Origin: Ahniella sp.
GTDB taxonomy: Bacteria > Pseudomonadota > Gammaproteobacteria > Xanthomonadales > Ahniellaceae
Length of the DNA: 64,000 nucleotides
Reading direction: 5' to 3'
Assembly (NCBI GenBank): GCA_016712105.1
Contig: JADJRU010000051.1
Location: forward strand, 248,001-312,000
The translations under genes were made by a program, and so were the position numbers. How positions within the stretch are numbered: position 1 is the first letter of the stretch; every line of letters begins with the position of its first letter. Positions 1 to 9,592 of this stretch are shown in pieces. A model generated the notes under the pieces. That model had not been told where the DNA came from, made no database searches, and saw nothing but the letters and a program-made list of their open reading frames with translations.

Positions 1-348
1 GGCCTGCATCTGCGCAGGACTTCGGCCGAAGCGCTCATTGCGAGTGCCCAGCAACCTGGCCAGCTCCGTCTGCACAAACTCGAATGCACGCGCCGACAAG
101 TCCACTTTCGACAGGCGCAGTCGGCGCATGGTTTCAAAATGGACATTCTGCTGCTCAGCCGACCCGGCGCGTTCGGAGCGATCGAACAAGGCGTCATCGC
201 CGCTCTGGAAGACTTGCGAGCACAGATCCTGCACCGGTTGCTGCAGCGCGGTGACCAGTGTTTCGAACAATTTGCGGTTGCGCGTTTCCGTGCCCGCTTC
301 AGGGCGCTGGAACGGCAGGACATTACGCGAAGGAAATGTCTCGGACAT
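1..348 (-). CDS. DUF1631 family protein (5' end only, runs off left edge)
   Basis: The reverse strand is open from an ATG at 346-348 to the window edge, giving the first 116 residues of a longer protein. The start MSETFPSRNVLPFQRP is followed by a helical stretch with DDALFDRSE, EQQNVHFETMRRLR and KVDLSARAFE. I recognise this as the N-terminus of the large DUF1631 proteins found in Xanthomonadales and Pseudomonas. The function of the family is not established. The gene is divergent from the hybrid kinase, with about 140 bp between the two starts. Nothing in the visible part is disrupted. Confidence 0.75.
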   Translation of the reverse strand, partial: MSETFPSRNVLPFQRPEAGTETRNRKLFETLVTALQQPVQDLCSQVFQSGDDALFDRSERAGSAEQQNVHFETMRRLRLSKVDLSARAFEFVQTELARLLGTRNERFGRSPAQMQA

Positions 349-492
349 TGGAACAACCCCTGGCCGAACGTCGGCGCTGTCGCGAAAATGTAGGGTCCTC
401 CACCAACATGGACTGTGATTTCAGTCACATTGGTTCGCCGTTTGCGGCATTATTCGTACCACTGAGCGGAAAGCCATTTTGCAGTGATCACG

Positions 493-2840
493 ATGCATCG
501 ACTCTTCACATGGATCCCGGCGATGGTGGCCTTGATGGTTGCCACGGGCGTGCCGGCGCAATCCGAGAGTTACCGAGACCAGCATGAGCTTGAGGTGCGC
601 GCACTGATCGATCCGGACGCCGTGTTGTTGGCGTTGGCGCCGTTGCGCCAACAGGCCATTCAGGCGGGCAATCAGCGTGAATTGGCGCGGCTGTCGCTGG
701 CCGAGGCAAACGCGTGTCGTGTCCAGGCCGACTGGTTCTGCCAACGGCGCGCCGGGAGCCTGGCTACTGAATCGGCGCGCGCCGCAGGTGATGCCTACCT
801 CGAAGTGCGTGGACTCATCGTCAGCGCGCGAGGTCACGCCGCGATGCAGGATTTCAACGCCGCCGAGAAGGCGCTGGGCGAAGCCAGCTCAAGGCTTCGA
901 GGGATGAACGAACCGATCCTGCGCGCCGACGTCGCATTGGCCTATTCATCGATCAGCGCCAGTCTGGGCAAGAGCGAGTTGGCGGTGCGTTACGCGGAGT
1001 CCGGCATTGCCGAGTTGCCGGCGGGCATGGCGGTCTCTGTGCGGGTTCGCCTGCAGCGCAACCTGGCCAAGTCGGCGGTTGACTTGCGTCGATTTGAGCT
1101 TGCGGAGGCGGCATTGCTGGATGCGCAGGCGTCGGCCACCGATTTGGATGACCCGAAGCTGCGCGGGGAAATCTGGCTCGAGTATGGCCGCATGGCGCTC
1201 GCACGCGACGATGCGGCTACCGCGCGCCGGATGGCGGGCCTGATCGGCAACGAAGCCGAGCAGTTGCAGAATTCCCAGTTGGGCGGGCTAGGGTTGGAAC
1301 TGGCCGCCCGTGCCGATCTGCTTGCCAACGACCGGGTGGCCGCGGCCAAGCGGCTGGACGAGGCTGCAGCCCGTTTTCGCGCGCTTGACCTTTATCGAGA
1401 TGAATTCCGTGTCGTTCGCGAGTTGGCCCGTTTGCGCACCGAGTCTGCCGGGAAAGGTGAAGTGATCGAGGTCATGGCAAGGCTGAATGAACTCAGCGAA
1501 CAAGTGACGCGGCGCGAGCGTGAGGTGGCGACCGACGATTTTGAAGACCGCTTGAGGTACGTTGAGCAGGAAGCCGAGCTGTCACGCGCCAAAGCCGGAG
1601 CAGAGGCCGATCGGCTGCTGGCCGAAACTGCAACTCGAGCGTCCAGGCTCAGTCGTGTCATCGCCATTGTTTCGACCCTGGCTGTTTTGGCGCTGGGTAC
1701 CTTGTACCTGGTGCTTCGGCGCACTGCCGGCAAACTTGAGGTCGCCGAGACCGAAGGGGTGAACGCTCTTGCGCGTCAGTCATGATCTGCGGAATCCGAT
1801 CAGCGGCATCCTTGGCTTGTGTGCGTCGTTGCGCCTTCAGGGTCTCGATGCTCACGCACAGAAGCTCGTCGGCTCCGTGGAATCCGCGGCACGCGGGATG
1901 GGGTCTCTGGCCCAGGATCTTCTCGACCATGGTCAACTTGAACGGGGCAAGCTGGGCTTGCGCCCGCGCCCGGTCGATCTGGCTGCCAATCTGCGCGAGT
2001 TCGCTGGCCAATATCAGGCGCGAGCTGAAGGCAGGGGCTTGAGTTTCGTTTGCTGATTGACGCCGCACTACCACCCCAGATGCTCGTTGATGTCGACCGC
2101 CTGCAACAGGTGTTGGGCAATCTTCTGGGCAACTCCATGAAATTCACTCAATCCGGATTCGTGGCTTTGCAGGTGCGCAGCCTCTCGGGTGACGAGCGGA
2201 ATGCCGACATCGAGTTCGTGGTCGAGGATAGTGGCGGAGGTATGGGCGCCGAGGATCTCAAACGCCTCTTCAAGCCGTTTGAAAAAGGCGAACTTGGTGA
2301 TCGTCACCGCAGTGGTGCAGGCCTTGGGTTGTCGATCTCGCAAGAATTGGTGATGCTGATGGGTGGACGGATCGAGGCCAGCAGCGTGCCGGGTCGCGGG
2401 GCGCGATTCCAGTTTCGGCTCGGCTTGCCCATTGTGGCCGCGGGTGCGCCGGTACCGTCCATTTCCGAGCCGGAGGTTCGCGATCGCGCCGATCGGCGCG
2501 TCTTGCTCGTGGACGACGACGCGTTGAATCGCGAGTTTCACAGCCTGTTGCTCGGTGCGATGGATTGCGAGGTCGAAGCCGTGGATTGTGGGGCCGAAGC
2601 CTTGAAGGCTGCTGCCCGCTCCGACTTCAGCGTCTGCCTTGTCGATTACGAATTGCCGGATGGCAAGGGCACGGAACTCGCCCGGCAACTGCGCGCAATT
2701 TTGCCAAGCGTGGTCTGGACGTTCGCATGGTTGCAGTCTCCGGATTACCGCCCCATGCCGCAGGTGGGCGCGATGCCGTGGATGACTGGGTCATGAAACC
2801 CACAAGCCTGGAGCGATTGCGGGAAGCCTTGGCGACTTAG
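493..2840 (+). pseudogene. TPR-containing hybrid sensor histidine kinase (three frameshifts)
   Basis: The product would sense a signal and autophosphorylate at the inner membrane. The order is: signal peptide (MHRLFTWIPAMVALMVATG), about 350 residues of TPR-like helical repeats, a coiled stretch, one membrane span (VIAIVSTLAVLALGTLYLV), a HisKA domain with the H-box SHDLRNP, a HATPase domain (N-box GNLLGNSMKFT, G-boxes EDSGGGMG and GAGLGLSI), and a C-terminal receiver with VDDD, phospho-acceptor region CLVDYELPDG and the conserved KP. The coding frame changes near 1760, 2040 and 2700, each time rejoining correct kinase sequence, so the gene is disrupted as sequenced. I start it at ATG 493; a GTG lies at 484. 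Sequencing indels are the likelier cause because all domains are well conserved. Confidence 0.8.
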
Positions 2841-3367
2841 GAGCGCATGGCGAGTTGCTTCGGAAGTCCGCGTGATGGAATGTGACGCAAGCCAACCGCT
2901 GTGGGCGTCCTGATCGCACCGCACGATGCGCTGATTTGCGCATGAAACTGAGTGCGGCACGCAAGAAACACCCCTTCTCCCGCGAGCGGGAGAAGGTGGC
3001 CGAAGGCCGGATGAGGGGCAGATTGGCGACAAAATCGTTCGTCGCCAGATTTCCCTCATCTGCCTGTCGGCATCTTCTCCCGCGAGCGGGAGAAGAATTG
3101 CTTCGATCTTGTTCCAATCGAAAAATGCACGCCCGACAGGTCATTGAAGCTCATCTGCCTGTCGGCATCTTCTCCCGCGAGCGGGAGAAGAATTGCTTCG
3201 ATCTGGTTCAATCGAAAAATGCACACCCGACAGGTCATTGAAGCTCAAGAACTCCGGTGATGTTCGGTGTGACCGCCTTCATCCGCGATGAGACGGGGCT
3301 TCGGCATCGTGGCTGATCCCGCTGCGATTTCGCCGGTCGATGCAACATGCCCGATGCGGTTCGCGCC
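2841..3367. repeat. Intergenic repeat patch: three copies of a palindrome and a 95-bp tandem duplication
   Basis: No gene is visible in this 527-bp gap between two convergent genes. It holds three copies of the perfect palindrome TTCTCCCGCGAGCGGGAGAA at 2975-2994, 3075-3094 and 3170-3189. The last two lie in a 95-bp unit repeated in tandem at 3056-3150 and 3151-3245 with only a few differences. Such 'CCCTTCTCCCGCGAGCGGGAGAAGG' type hairpins (quoted here only by resemblance) are common dispersed intergenic elements in Xanthomonadales. The hairpins may serve as bidirectional transcription stops for the two converging genes. Confidence 0.85.
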
Positions 3368-6133
3368 TCAATAACACGCCGATTCGTTGAGTCGCTGCAA
3401 GGTGACGTTCTGACGCACGAATACACTGCCGTCGAGGTCGGGGTATCGCAAGTCGATGCTGGCGCGTGTGGCAACGTCGCCGCAGGCGCCGGTGCTGAGC
3501 ACGTCGACCTGGCCGATCGCCCGGTATTGCTGTTGAGCTTGGGCGCAATCCGGACAGGTGTTCCGGACGTTGAGCATGGACAGTGTCGCGCGACCGTTTC
3601 TTTGTGTCCCGCTGCCGAGCGCCCAGCGTGGTTGGCCGGCGGCGTCGTAGTAATAGACGATGGCGCCTTGTGTGTTGTCGGCGCCCAAACCCTGCGCGAT
3701 CAACGACAGCCCCCAGCCAGTATCCAGCAAGTCGGCTGTCCAGATTCCGTTGTTGTCGACGCCGCCGTTGCCGGCAGTGCGGACCTGCATCGGCTCGATG
3801 CACCAGCGAATCGGTGCCCGCGACGGCAAGTTGATGGTCAATTCTGCAAGGGCCAACGCATTGGTCCGCGCAATCCCATCGTTGCAAGCACCTTCATTCG
3901 CAGCAAGTCCGAACCGGATGTTGATCGTGCCGGAGCGATCGGCGTCGATCGCCGAAGTCCATTGTCCTTCCCGCAGCACCTGTTCGGTCAGCATCAGGCC
4001 GTTGGCATTACTGGTGAACTGGCCGCGTTCGATCTGCCCGAGCGCGCTCCACCACGTCGGGGCGCCGTCGGCATCAAAACTGTAGAACAACAGCGCCCAC
4101 TGGTTGCCGATACGCTGAAGGTCGAAGCCATGTCCGCTCCGGCCTCGGTCCCACCAAGGGCCGCGTTTCGGGCTGGCGAGGTCCAGTTGGCCCTGCTCGA
4201 TCCAAGCCTGGTTGCCGGATTCGGCTGTGCCTGCCCCGGCGACATACCAACTGCGGCCCTGGTCCGCGACAAAGGGCGAAGGCACATAACTTTCTGCAGA
4301 CGTCTTGGGCCACGCCGCACTGTCGAAATCATGTACGGATCCGATGCTGTAGTGACCGCCGGTCTGTCGGATCAACAAATGAGCGCCATCAAAGGGCGCT
4401 TCGTTTGCCGCTGCACGCATCCGGCCAATGCCGAGGATGCTGACGCGTTCGTTCGTTTCCGGATGCAGGCCGCTCTGAAAGCCCGAGGCGGCGGTCCACA
4501 AGGTGCCGCCCCCATCGCCCCATAGACCACGCAAGGCGGCATCGATTTCGAATTCGAGTTGCGGCGCGCCGAGTGATCCGGGCTGCCAGCGCGTGATTCG
4601 ACCGGCACCGGCATGCACGATCAACATGTTGTCGACGCCGTCGGCGTCGCGCACCAGGCCAACTGAAGTGGCTTGGCCACCGCCCTGCGGGTCGCTCTCG
4701 GTCAACGCCAGCCATTCAGTCACGTCACCAACCTGTTGGCGCCGGAAGATTCGTCCGGGAAGCCCGGCGTATTGCCACACGCCGTAGATCTGGCCGGCAC
4801 TCGCGATCAATCCTCCCACTGTGCCATTGATGCGCACTTCCGGTTCGTCCGACACCTTGATGCCGTCGACCGAATCGGCCTGAATGCGCCAGATGCCGCC
4901 TGCGCGACCCTGGCCCAGAACGAGGACCTGACCTGCATCAGACAATACGGAATGGACTCGGGATTGCGCCATGGACCACGGCACCGGCACCGGAACCCAT
5001 GTGCCCGATTCACGGCGAAGCCACAAGCCGCTGCCACTTGCTTCCGTCGCCACGACCGCCAACAGGAGATCGTTGCCTCCGATCCGAATATTGCCCAGCC
5101 AATCCACACGGCTGACGCCCAGCGGAAAACGGAATTCCTGACGCCACAGCCGGCCGGGACCGTCCAGACGAATGACTCTGCTGGTCGGGCTGACGGTCGT
5201 CGCGGCGGCATCCAGGGCGGCATAAAGAACCCCCTGATGCCCAACCAGATGACCGGCGCGGTCTGCAAACCAGATTGCCTCGGAACGGTCCGCGGCTCCA
5301 GCGCGGAACGAAGGGCTGTAGTTCATGGTTTCAAAGCGCTGGATCCGGCCCAATCCAAGCGACTTCAGCCATGCGGCCGAAAGTTCGCGGGTCGCGTCGG
5401 CAGGATCGCCACCGGCGTCCTCCTGGGGGCTCTCGGTGACCGCGGCGCCGCGTTCTTTCAGTCGGGCCGCAAATCGGCGGCTCTCCTCGGCGTTTTCGGC
5501 ATCGTGCAACATCAGAACTGGCCAACGGCCGTCACGCCAAAGCTGGAATGGCGATCGTTCAAGCCAGTCGACCGGGTCGCGCATCGCAGCCGGGACGGAG
5601 TTGTTGGCGCCCAGCCGCTGCGGTTGAAGGTCGAATCCCTGGCCGTTAGAGAACATGACACCCTTGATGGCAGCCAAGTCGCTGGCGTCGAGCCCGAACT
5701 CTTCTGCCCGCGACAACAGCAGCGCGATCAGGTGGGCACCACTGCCTTCACCGTGCAGAATCAATCGGTCTGGATCGCCGCCGTACTGACGGGCACTTGT
5801 CCGGATCCAGGTGATTGCTTCGGACAGATCGGCCAGTTGCTCGCGCCAATCCACGTCGGGTTGCTGGCGGTAGTCGATGGCGACTACACCGTTTCCGAGT
5901 GCATTGAACGTGAGCGCCCGGTTACCGATCGCCCGCTTGTCGGCTTGGCGCCAGTTCCGGCCGGGTACGTGGACAAGCAGCGGCCATGGGCCGGGCTCGG
6001 CGGGCAGATACAGGTCGAGTGTCTTGCGCTCTGATCCGTCGTTGCCGTAGGGCAGGTCGGCAAGTTGTCCGCCCACGGCCTGAGTGGCAAGGACGGACAG
6101 GACAACCAGCAGAACATAGCGTGTGATCGACAT
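3368..6133 (-). CDS. Secreted alpha/beta-hydrolase (esterase-like) protein with C-terminal duplicated repeats
   Basis: This 921-residue protein begins with a signal peptide (MSITRYVLLVVLSVLATQAVGG). Residues about 30-280 form an alpha/beta-hydrolase domain of the carboxylesterase type, with the nucleophile elbow GEGSG around Ser131 and a candidate acid/His near LMLHDAENAEE. The middle 400 residues look like a beta-rich, possibly propeller-like region. The last 200 residues contain two diverged copies of a module with GHGFDLQRIGNQWALLFYSFD and TGWGLSLIAQG...IVYYYDAAGQPRWALGSG, a repeat seen in exported Xanthomonadales proteins. The frame stays open 66 codons upstream, but the signal peptide fixes the start at 6133. 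The substrate is unknown. Confidence 0.75.
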   Translation of the reverse strand: MSITRYVLLVVLSVLATQAVGGQLADLPYGNDGSERKTLDLYLPAEPGPWPLLVHVPGRNWRQADKRAIGNRALTFNALGNGVVAIDYRQQPDVDWREQLADLSEAITWIRTSARQYGGDPDRLILHGEGSGAHLIALLLSRAEEFGLDASDLAAIKGVMFSNGQGFDLQPQRLGANNSVPAAMRDPVDWLERSPFQLWRDGRWPVLMLHDAENAEESRRFAARLKERGAAVTESPQEDAGGDPADATRELSAAWLKSLGLGRIQRFETMNYSPSFRAGAADRSEAIWFADRAGHLVGHQGVLYAALDAAATTVSPTSRVIRLDGPGRLWRQEFRFPLGVSRVDWLGNIRIGGNDLLLAVVATEASGSGLWLRRESGTWVPVPVPWSMAQSRVHSVLSDAGQVLVLGQGRAGGIWRIQADSVDGIKVSDEPEVRINGTVGGLIASAGQIYGVWQYAGLPGRIFRRQQVGDVTEWLALTESDPQGGGQATSVGLVRDADGVDNMLIVHAGAGRITRWQPGSLGAPQLEFEIDAALRGLWGDGGGTLWTAASGFQSGLHPETNERVSILGIGRMRAAANEAPFDGAHLLIRQTGGHYSIGSVHDFDSAAWPKTSAESYVPSPFVADQGRSWYVAGAGTAESGNQAWIEQGQLDLASPKRGPWWDRGRSGHGFDLQRIGNQWALLFYSFDADGAPTWWSALGQIERGQFTSNANGLMLTEQVLREGQWTSAIDADRSGTINIRFGLAANEGACNDGIARTNALALAELTINLPSRAPIRWCIEPMQVRTAGNGGVDNNGIWTADLLDTGWGLSLIAQGLGADNTQGAIVYYYDAAGQPRWALGSGTQRNGRATLSMLNVRNTCPDCAQAQQQYRAIGQVDVLSTGACGDVATRASIDLRYPDLDGSVFVRQNVTLQRLNESACY

Positions 6134-6327
6134 ACCCCAACTGTATCGCAAGATCTGTTCGCCTTTCCGGTCAAATCTGCACTCGAATGCGCACATGACA
6201 GGCCCAAGCGGCAGAATCACGCCAGTGCTGGATGGGTCGAGAGGGGGCCGGGGATCGGGCCAAACCGGCCGCAAGAGCAGCCGTTCCGGTTGGACGGGCA
6301 GGGCGGGGGCAAGGCCCGCCTTGAACC

Positions 6328-7065
6328 TCAAGCCCGCCGTTTCAGTGGTGCGAGTGGTTCATGTTCGCCATGGGCCATGGCTTCGATCACGTCCGGTTTG
6401 AGAATGCGGATTTCGCGTCCGTGGACGCTGATGAGCCCGTTATCCTGCATCTGCCCAAGTCCGCGACTGACCGTTTCGATGACCAGGCCGAGGAAGCTTG
6501 CGATGTCGGCCCGACCCATCGACAACAACAGGACATCCGCCGGTCGGTTGAGCGCACGCTGGCGCTCCGACAAACCATGCAGGAACATCGCCAGACGGTC
6601 CTGCGCCTGCTTGCGGCCCATCATTTCCAGGTGTTCCTGGTCCTGTGTCATTGATTTGCCGATATTGCGCAGCAACTGCCACTGCAGGCCCGGCATGCGC
6701 TGCGACAGGCGTTCCAGGCTGCCCATCGGCACTTCGCAGACAAGACTTGGTTCGAGCGCCACGGCATCACACCGGTGGATTCCAGCCGCCAGGCCGTCCA
6801 GCCCGATCAGCTCACCCGGCATAAAAAACGCCAAGGTCTGTTCCTCGCCACCCTCATTGACCACGCTTGTCTTGAACGAGCCCTGGCTGGCCACGAATAC
6901 GGCACGCTGGGGTTCGCCGGCGTTGTACAGGCGCTCGCCACGCTGCATCGGTCGCCGTTGCAGGACAATTTCCTCAAGTCGCTCGATTTCCTCGACCGAG
7001 ACCGAGGCCGGCAGGCAAAGGGGGTGCAGCGCACACTCGCTGCATTTGACACGGTTCGCTTTCAT
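6328..7065 (-). CDS. fnr: FNR/Anr-type oxygen-sensing transcriptional regulator
   Basis: The 245-residue product is a Crp/Fnr-family regulator that senses oxygen through a [4Fe-4S] cluster and controls anaerobic genes. Cys8, Cys11 and Cys17 (CSECALHPLC) and Cys110 (EPSLVCEVP) match the four ligands of E. coli FNR, the last in the same context as its Cys122. The cyclic-nucleotide-like beta-roll spans about residues 30-125, a dimer helix follows, and the helix-turn-helix at about 183-210 keeps the recognition sequence ETVSRGLGQMQ with the E, S and R that read TTGAT half-sites in FNR. The ATG at 7065 is chosen because it places the first cysteine at position 8; the frame is open further upstream but overlaps the next gene. 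Confidence 0.93.
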   Translation of the reverse strand: MKANRVKCSECALHPLCLPASVSVEEIERLEEIVLQRRPMQRGERLYNAGEPQRAVFVASQGSFKTSVVNEGGEEQTLAFFMPGELIGLDGLAAGIHRCDAVALEPSLVCEVPMGSLERLSQRMPGLQWQLLRNIGKSMTQDQEHLEMMGRKQAQDRLAMFLHGLSERQRALNRPADVLLLSMGRADIASFLGLVIETVSRGLGQMQDNGLISVHGREIRILKPDVIEAMAHGEHEPLAPLKRRA

Positions 7066-7151
7066 CCCCCAAGCGTACGCAAAAACGGGGGTGCAGGGAA
7101 ACCAATCCTGCTCCGGGCCACAAAACATTGCTTCCAGACGGCTGCCGAAGG

Positions 7152-7460
7152 TTATTGCGGACCCGGAAAGTGCTCCACGTACTTGATCGTGAAGTCGGGA
7201 AAGCTGTCGACGAACTGGATCTTGTGGTCCGGGAAGCTCTCGACCATCTGCCATTGTCCGGCATCGTCGGGGAAATGTTCGACGACCTGAACATGCAGGT
7301 CGGCGAAGCTGTCCACGATCTTGACCTTGTAGTCGGGGAACGAGTCCACGATCTGGATTCGGCCCTTGATCGTCGAAACGTCCGGTTTTGCATCGGCAAG
7401 AGTCATCGGCGCCAGGGTCAATCCCAGCATCAGGGCGGCAATCAGCGGGCGAATGGACAT
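7152..7460 (-). CDS. Small exported repeat protein, probable 7(1) septoil knot family
   Basis: This 102-residue protein has a signal peptide (MSIRPLIAALMLGLTLAPMTLA) and then six near-identical segments ending in IVDSFPD, IVDSFAD, VVEHFPD, MVESFPD, FVDSFPD and YVEHFPG, with AGQWQ between the third and fourth. From memory this spacing, including the central GxWQ, matches the family annotated as '7(1) septoil knot', predicted to fold into a seven-crossing torus knot. The function of that family is unknown. The start ATG at 7460 has an AGGAG ribosome site six bases upstream. It lies 86 bp upstream of the FNR gene on the same strand and could share its transcript. Confidence 0.75.
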   Translation of the reverse strand: MSIRPLIAALMLGLTLAPMTLADAKPDVSTIKGRIQIVDSFPDYKVKIVDSFADLHVQVVEHFPDDAGQWQMVESFPDHKIQFVDSFPDFTIKYVEHFPGPQ

Positions 7461-7524
7461 GGCGTCTCCTGGGTTCCACCCCGTTCATAGGCCGAAGCCG
7501 CTGAATGCCGCATGAGTGTGGCGA

Positions 7525-7553
7525 GGCAAGTCCGGACCTGTGCCGGACTTGCC
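7525..7553 (-). terminator. Hairpin between the VWA lipoprotein gene and the small repeat protein gene
   Basis: A perfect 11-bp inverted repeat (GGCAAGTCCGG / CCGGACTTGCC) with a 7-base loop lies 25 bp past the stop of the VWA gene. There is no T-run, so it may be a weak or Rho-assisted terminator, or a dispersed hairpin element. Confidence 0.4.
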
Positions 7554-7578
7554 ATGCCTGAGATGGTCCAGAGCCCGC

Positions 7579-9438
7579 TTACTGCGCCACGCTGACTTTG
7601 GGTGCGGTTTCGCCGGACAGTGACTGGGCCCGGTCGAGCAGGCCGATGAACTCGTCGCGGTAACCGAACGGGTCCTGGCCCTTGTGCTGCCGCGCCAGTT
7701 TGCTGATCTCGGTGAACGAAAACCCGCCGATGTGCTCGCCGCCGCGCAGGCGGTCGGCAAAAGCGGCAACCGCCGACGCAAAGCCCATGCGGGCGCTCAC
7801 CGTACCGCTGATCTGGTGACGCTCGATGGGGTAAGTGATCAGTTCGCTGGTTTCGGCATCCGGTGCCTTGTAGCGCAGTTTGAGGAAAGCCAATTCCGCA
7901 GCGGCAGGTTTGGATGACGCCTTCTGGCCATATCGGAGGGGATCCATCTGTTCTCCACCGCTGCCGACCAGCGCCACTTCATACAACGCGGTGACATCGT
8001 GGCCCGCACCGATCTCGCCGGCATCCACCCGATCATTGTTGAAATCCTCGCGCGCCAACATGCGGTTCTCGTAGCCGATCAAGCGGTACTCGGCAACTTG
8101 TGCTGGGTTGAACTCGATCTGGATCTTCACGTCCTTCGCGATCGTGAACAGTGTCGAGCTCATTTCTTCGACCAAAACCTTGTGGCCCTCCTGCAGTGTG
8201 TCGATGTAGGCGTGATTGCCGTTGCCGACATCGGCAAGCTGTTCGGACAGTTCATCGTTGTAGTTGCCTTGGCCGAATCCCAGAGTGGTCAGGGAAACGC
8301 CGCTCTGACGCTGTTCGGACACCATCGACTTGAGCGCTTCGTTGTCGACGAGGCCCACGTTGAAGTCGCCGTCGGTGGCCAGGATCACGCGATTGACGCC
8401 ATCCCGAATGAACGCGCGACGGGCCTGTTCATAGGCGAGCGTGATGCCTTCGCCACCGTTCGTCGAGCCGCCGGCCGTCAGTCGCTCCAGCGCCGCGAGG
8501 ATCGTTTCATGCTGGTCGCCGGGGGTTGGCGGCAGCACCAAACCAGCCGAACCCGCATACACCACCAGGCTGATCCGGTCCTGCGCCCGCAACTTCGGCA
8601 CCATCAGCGCAAAGGATTGCTTCAGCAGGCCAATCTTGTCAGCGCTGTCCATCGATCCGGACGTGTCGATCAAGAACACGAGGTTCGATGCCGGTATGGA
8701 TTCCTGCGCGATCTCGTAACCCTTCAAGCCGACCATCAGCAGATGTCGCTTGCTGTTCCAAGGCGCTGGCGCGAGTTCGGTGTGGACCGAGAACGGCTGC
8801 TTTCGCGTCTCGGGTGCCGAAAAGCCGTAGTCGAAATAGTTGATGAATTCTTCTGCGCGAACGGCGTCGGCCGGAGGCAGGTGACCCTGCGCCAACATTC
8901 GGCGGACATTGCTGTAGCTGCCTGTGTCCACATCGATGCTGAAAGTCGAAACCGGTTCGTCGCTGACCTGTTTGACGTTGTTGTCCTTGCGTTCCGCGTA
9001 TTGCTCACGGTTCGCCGGGTCGTATGGCGAGGCCGGAGGGATCGCCGCAACACCTGCCGACTGCACGGCCGGCGAGGCCAGAATCTTCATGTGCGCCGAC
9101 GGTGCAGGTGGCGCCGGGGGCGATGGTGGCGGCGCCATCTCGGCGAGCACCATCGGTTCGTCCGCAACGATCGAGTCATCCACGCCAACGGGGCGCTCGA
9201 GCTTATGGGGTCGCTGCTCATCAACACGAATACGCGAACCGGTGATTACGATCGAATCCAGAACTTCGTTTGAATCTCCAGCCGCAACCTGGCGCTCCTG
9301 TTCGCGCGGGGCTTCGGGGCGGCTGCCGATGTCCTGTTCGACTTTGGCCTGTTTGGCGCATGCGCCCAGAACCAGGGTCGCGGCAATCGCCAGCGTCAGC
9401 AAACGGAATTTCGGGGCGGTACGGGACGACGTTTTCAT
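7579..9438 (-). CDS. VWA-domain lipoprotein (YfbK-like)
   Basis: The 619-residue product has a lipobox LVLGAC with Cys27 as the lipidated residue. An acidic and proline-rich linker follows. At about residues 150-215 is the conserved region that precedes VWA in YfbK-like proteins (VSTFSIDVDTGSYSNVRR, PPADAVRAEEFINYF). The VWA domain carries the MIDAS motif DTSGSM near residue 258, and a C-terminal DUF3520-like region ends the protein. The linker contains the string IVITGSRIRV, which is the usual start of a TonB-dependent receptor plug and is unexpected here. A strong GAGGAG site precedes the ATG. The role is unknown; related proteins are thought to work at the envelope. Confidence 0.88.
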   Translation of the reverse strand: MKTSSRTAPKFRLLTLAIAATLVLGACAKQAKVEQDIGSRPEAPREQERQVAAGDSNEVLDSIVITGSRIRVDEQRPHKLERPVGVDDSIVADEPMVLAEMAPPPSPPAPPAPSAHMKILASPAVQSAGVAAIPPASPYDPANREQYAERKDNNVKQVSDEPVSTFSIDVDTGSYSNVRRMLAQGHLPPADAVRAEEFINYFDYGFSAPETRKQPFSVHTELAPAPWNSKRHLLMVGLKGYEIAQESIPASNLVFLIDTSGSMDSADKIGLLKQSFALMVPKLRAQDRISLVVYAGSAGLVLPPTPGDQHETILAALERLTAGGSTNGGEGITLAYEQARRAFIRDGVNRVILATDGDFNVGLVDNEALKSMVSEQRQSGVSLTTLGFGQGNYNDELSEQLADVGNGNHAYIDTLQEGHKVLVEEMSSTLFTIAKDVKIQIEFNPAQVAEYRLIGYENRMLAREDFNNDRVDAGEIGAGHDVTALYEVALVGSGGEQMDPLRYGQKASSKPAAAELAFLKLRYKAPDAETSELITYPIERHQISGTVSARMGFASAVAAFADRLRGGEHIGGFSFTEISKLARQHKGQDPFGYRDEFIGLLDRAQSLSGETAPKVSVAQ

Positions 9439-9465
9439 GGAGCCTCCTCAGGCGGGGTGGTGAAA

Positions 9466-9521
9466 CTCAAACGTGCGACCCGAGAATCGGGGTTTGAGCT
9501 ATCTCCGCGATGAACGGAGAT
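9466..9521 (-). promoter_or_regulatory. Two consecutive hairpins in the leader of the VWA gene
   Basis: The divergent 154-bp gap holds a two-part hairpin (CTCAAAC 9466-9472 with GTTTGAG 9492-9498, and inside it CCCGA-GAA-TCGGG 9479-9491) and a second hairpin (ATCTCCG 9501-9507 with CGGAGAT 9515-9521). On the reverse strand these would lie in the untranslated leader of the lipoprotein gene. No known riboswitch is recognised. Confidence 0.3.
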
Positions 9522-9592
9522 GACAGGCGTCAGGTCGGATTCATGGCGTCGGGAGTCTTGGGTTCTGCGAGGGCATGTGTTGTCATAGCGGA

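Noticed and set aside
3347..6034. Two long forward-strand open frames opposite the esterase-like gene
   Set aside because: They lack family resemblance and have the arginine/proline-rich composition of antisense frames in GC-rich DNA. The reverse-strand protein has a signal peptide and domains.
7066..7488. A 141-codon N-terminal extension of the FNR gene
   Set aside because: The extension overlaps the small repeat protein in another frame. The [4Fe-4S] cysteines place the start at 7065.
7999..9273. A 424-codon forward frame opposite the VWA lipoprotein gene
   Set aside because: It is a shadow of a well-supported gene; no recognisable domain.
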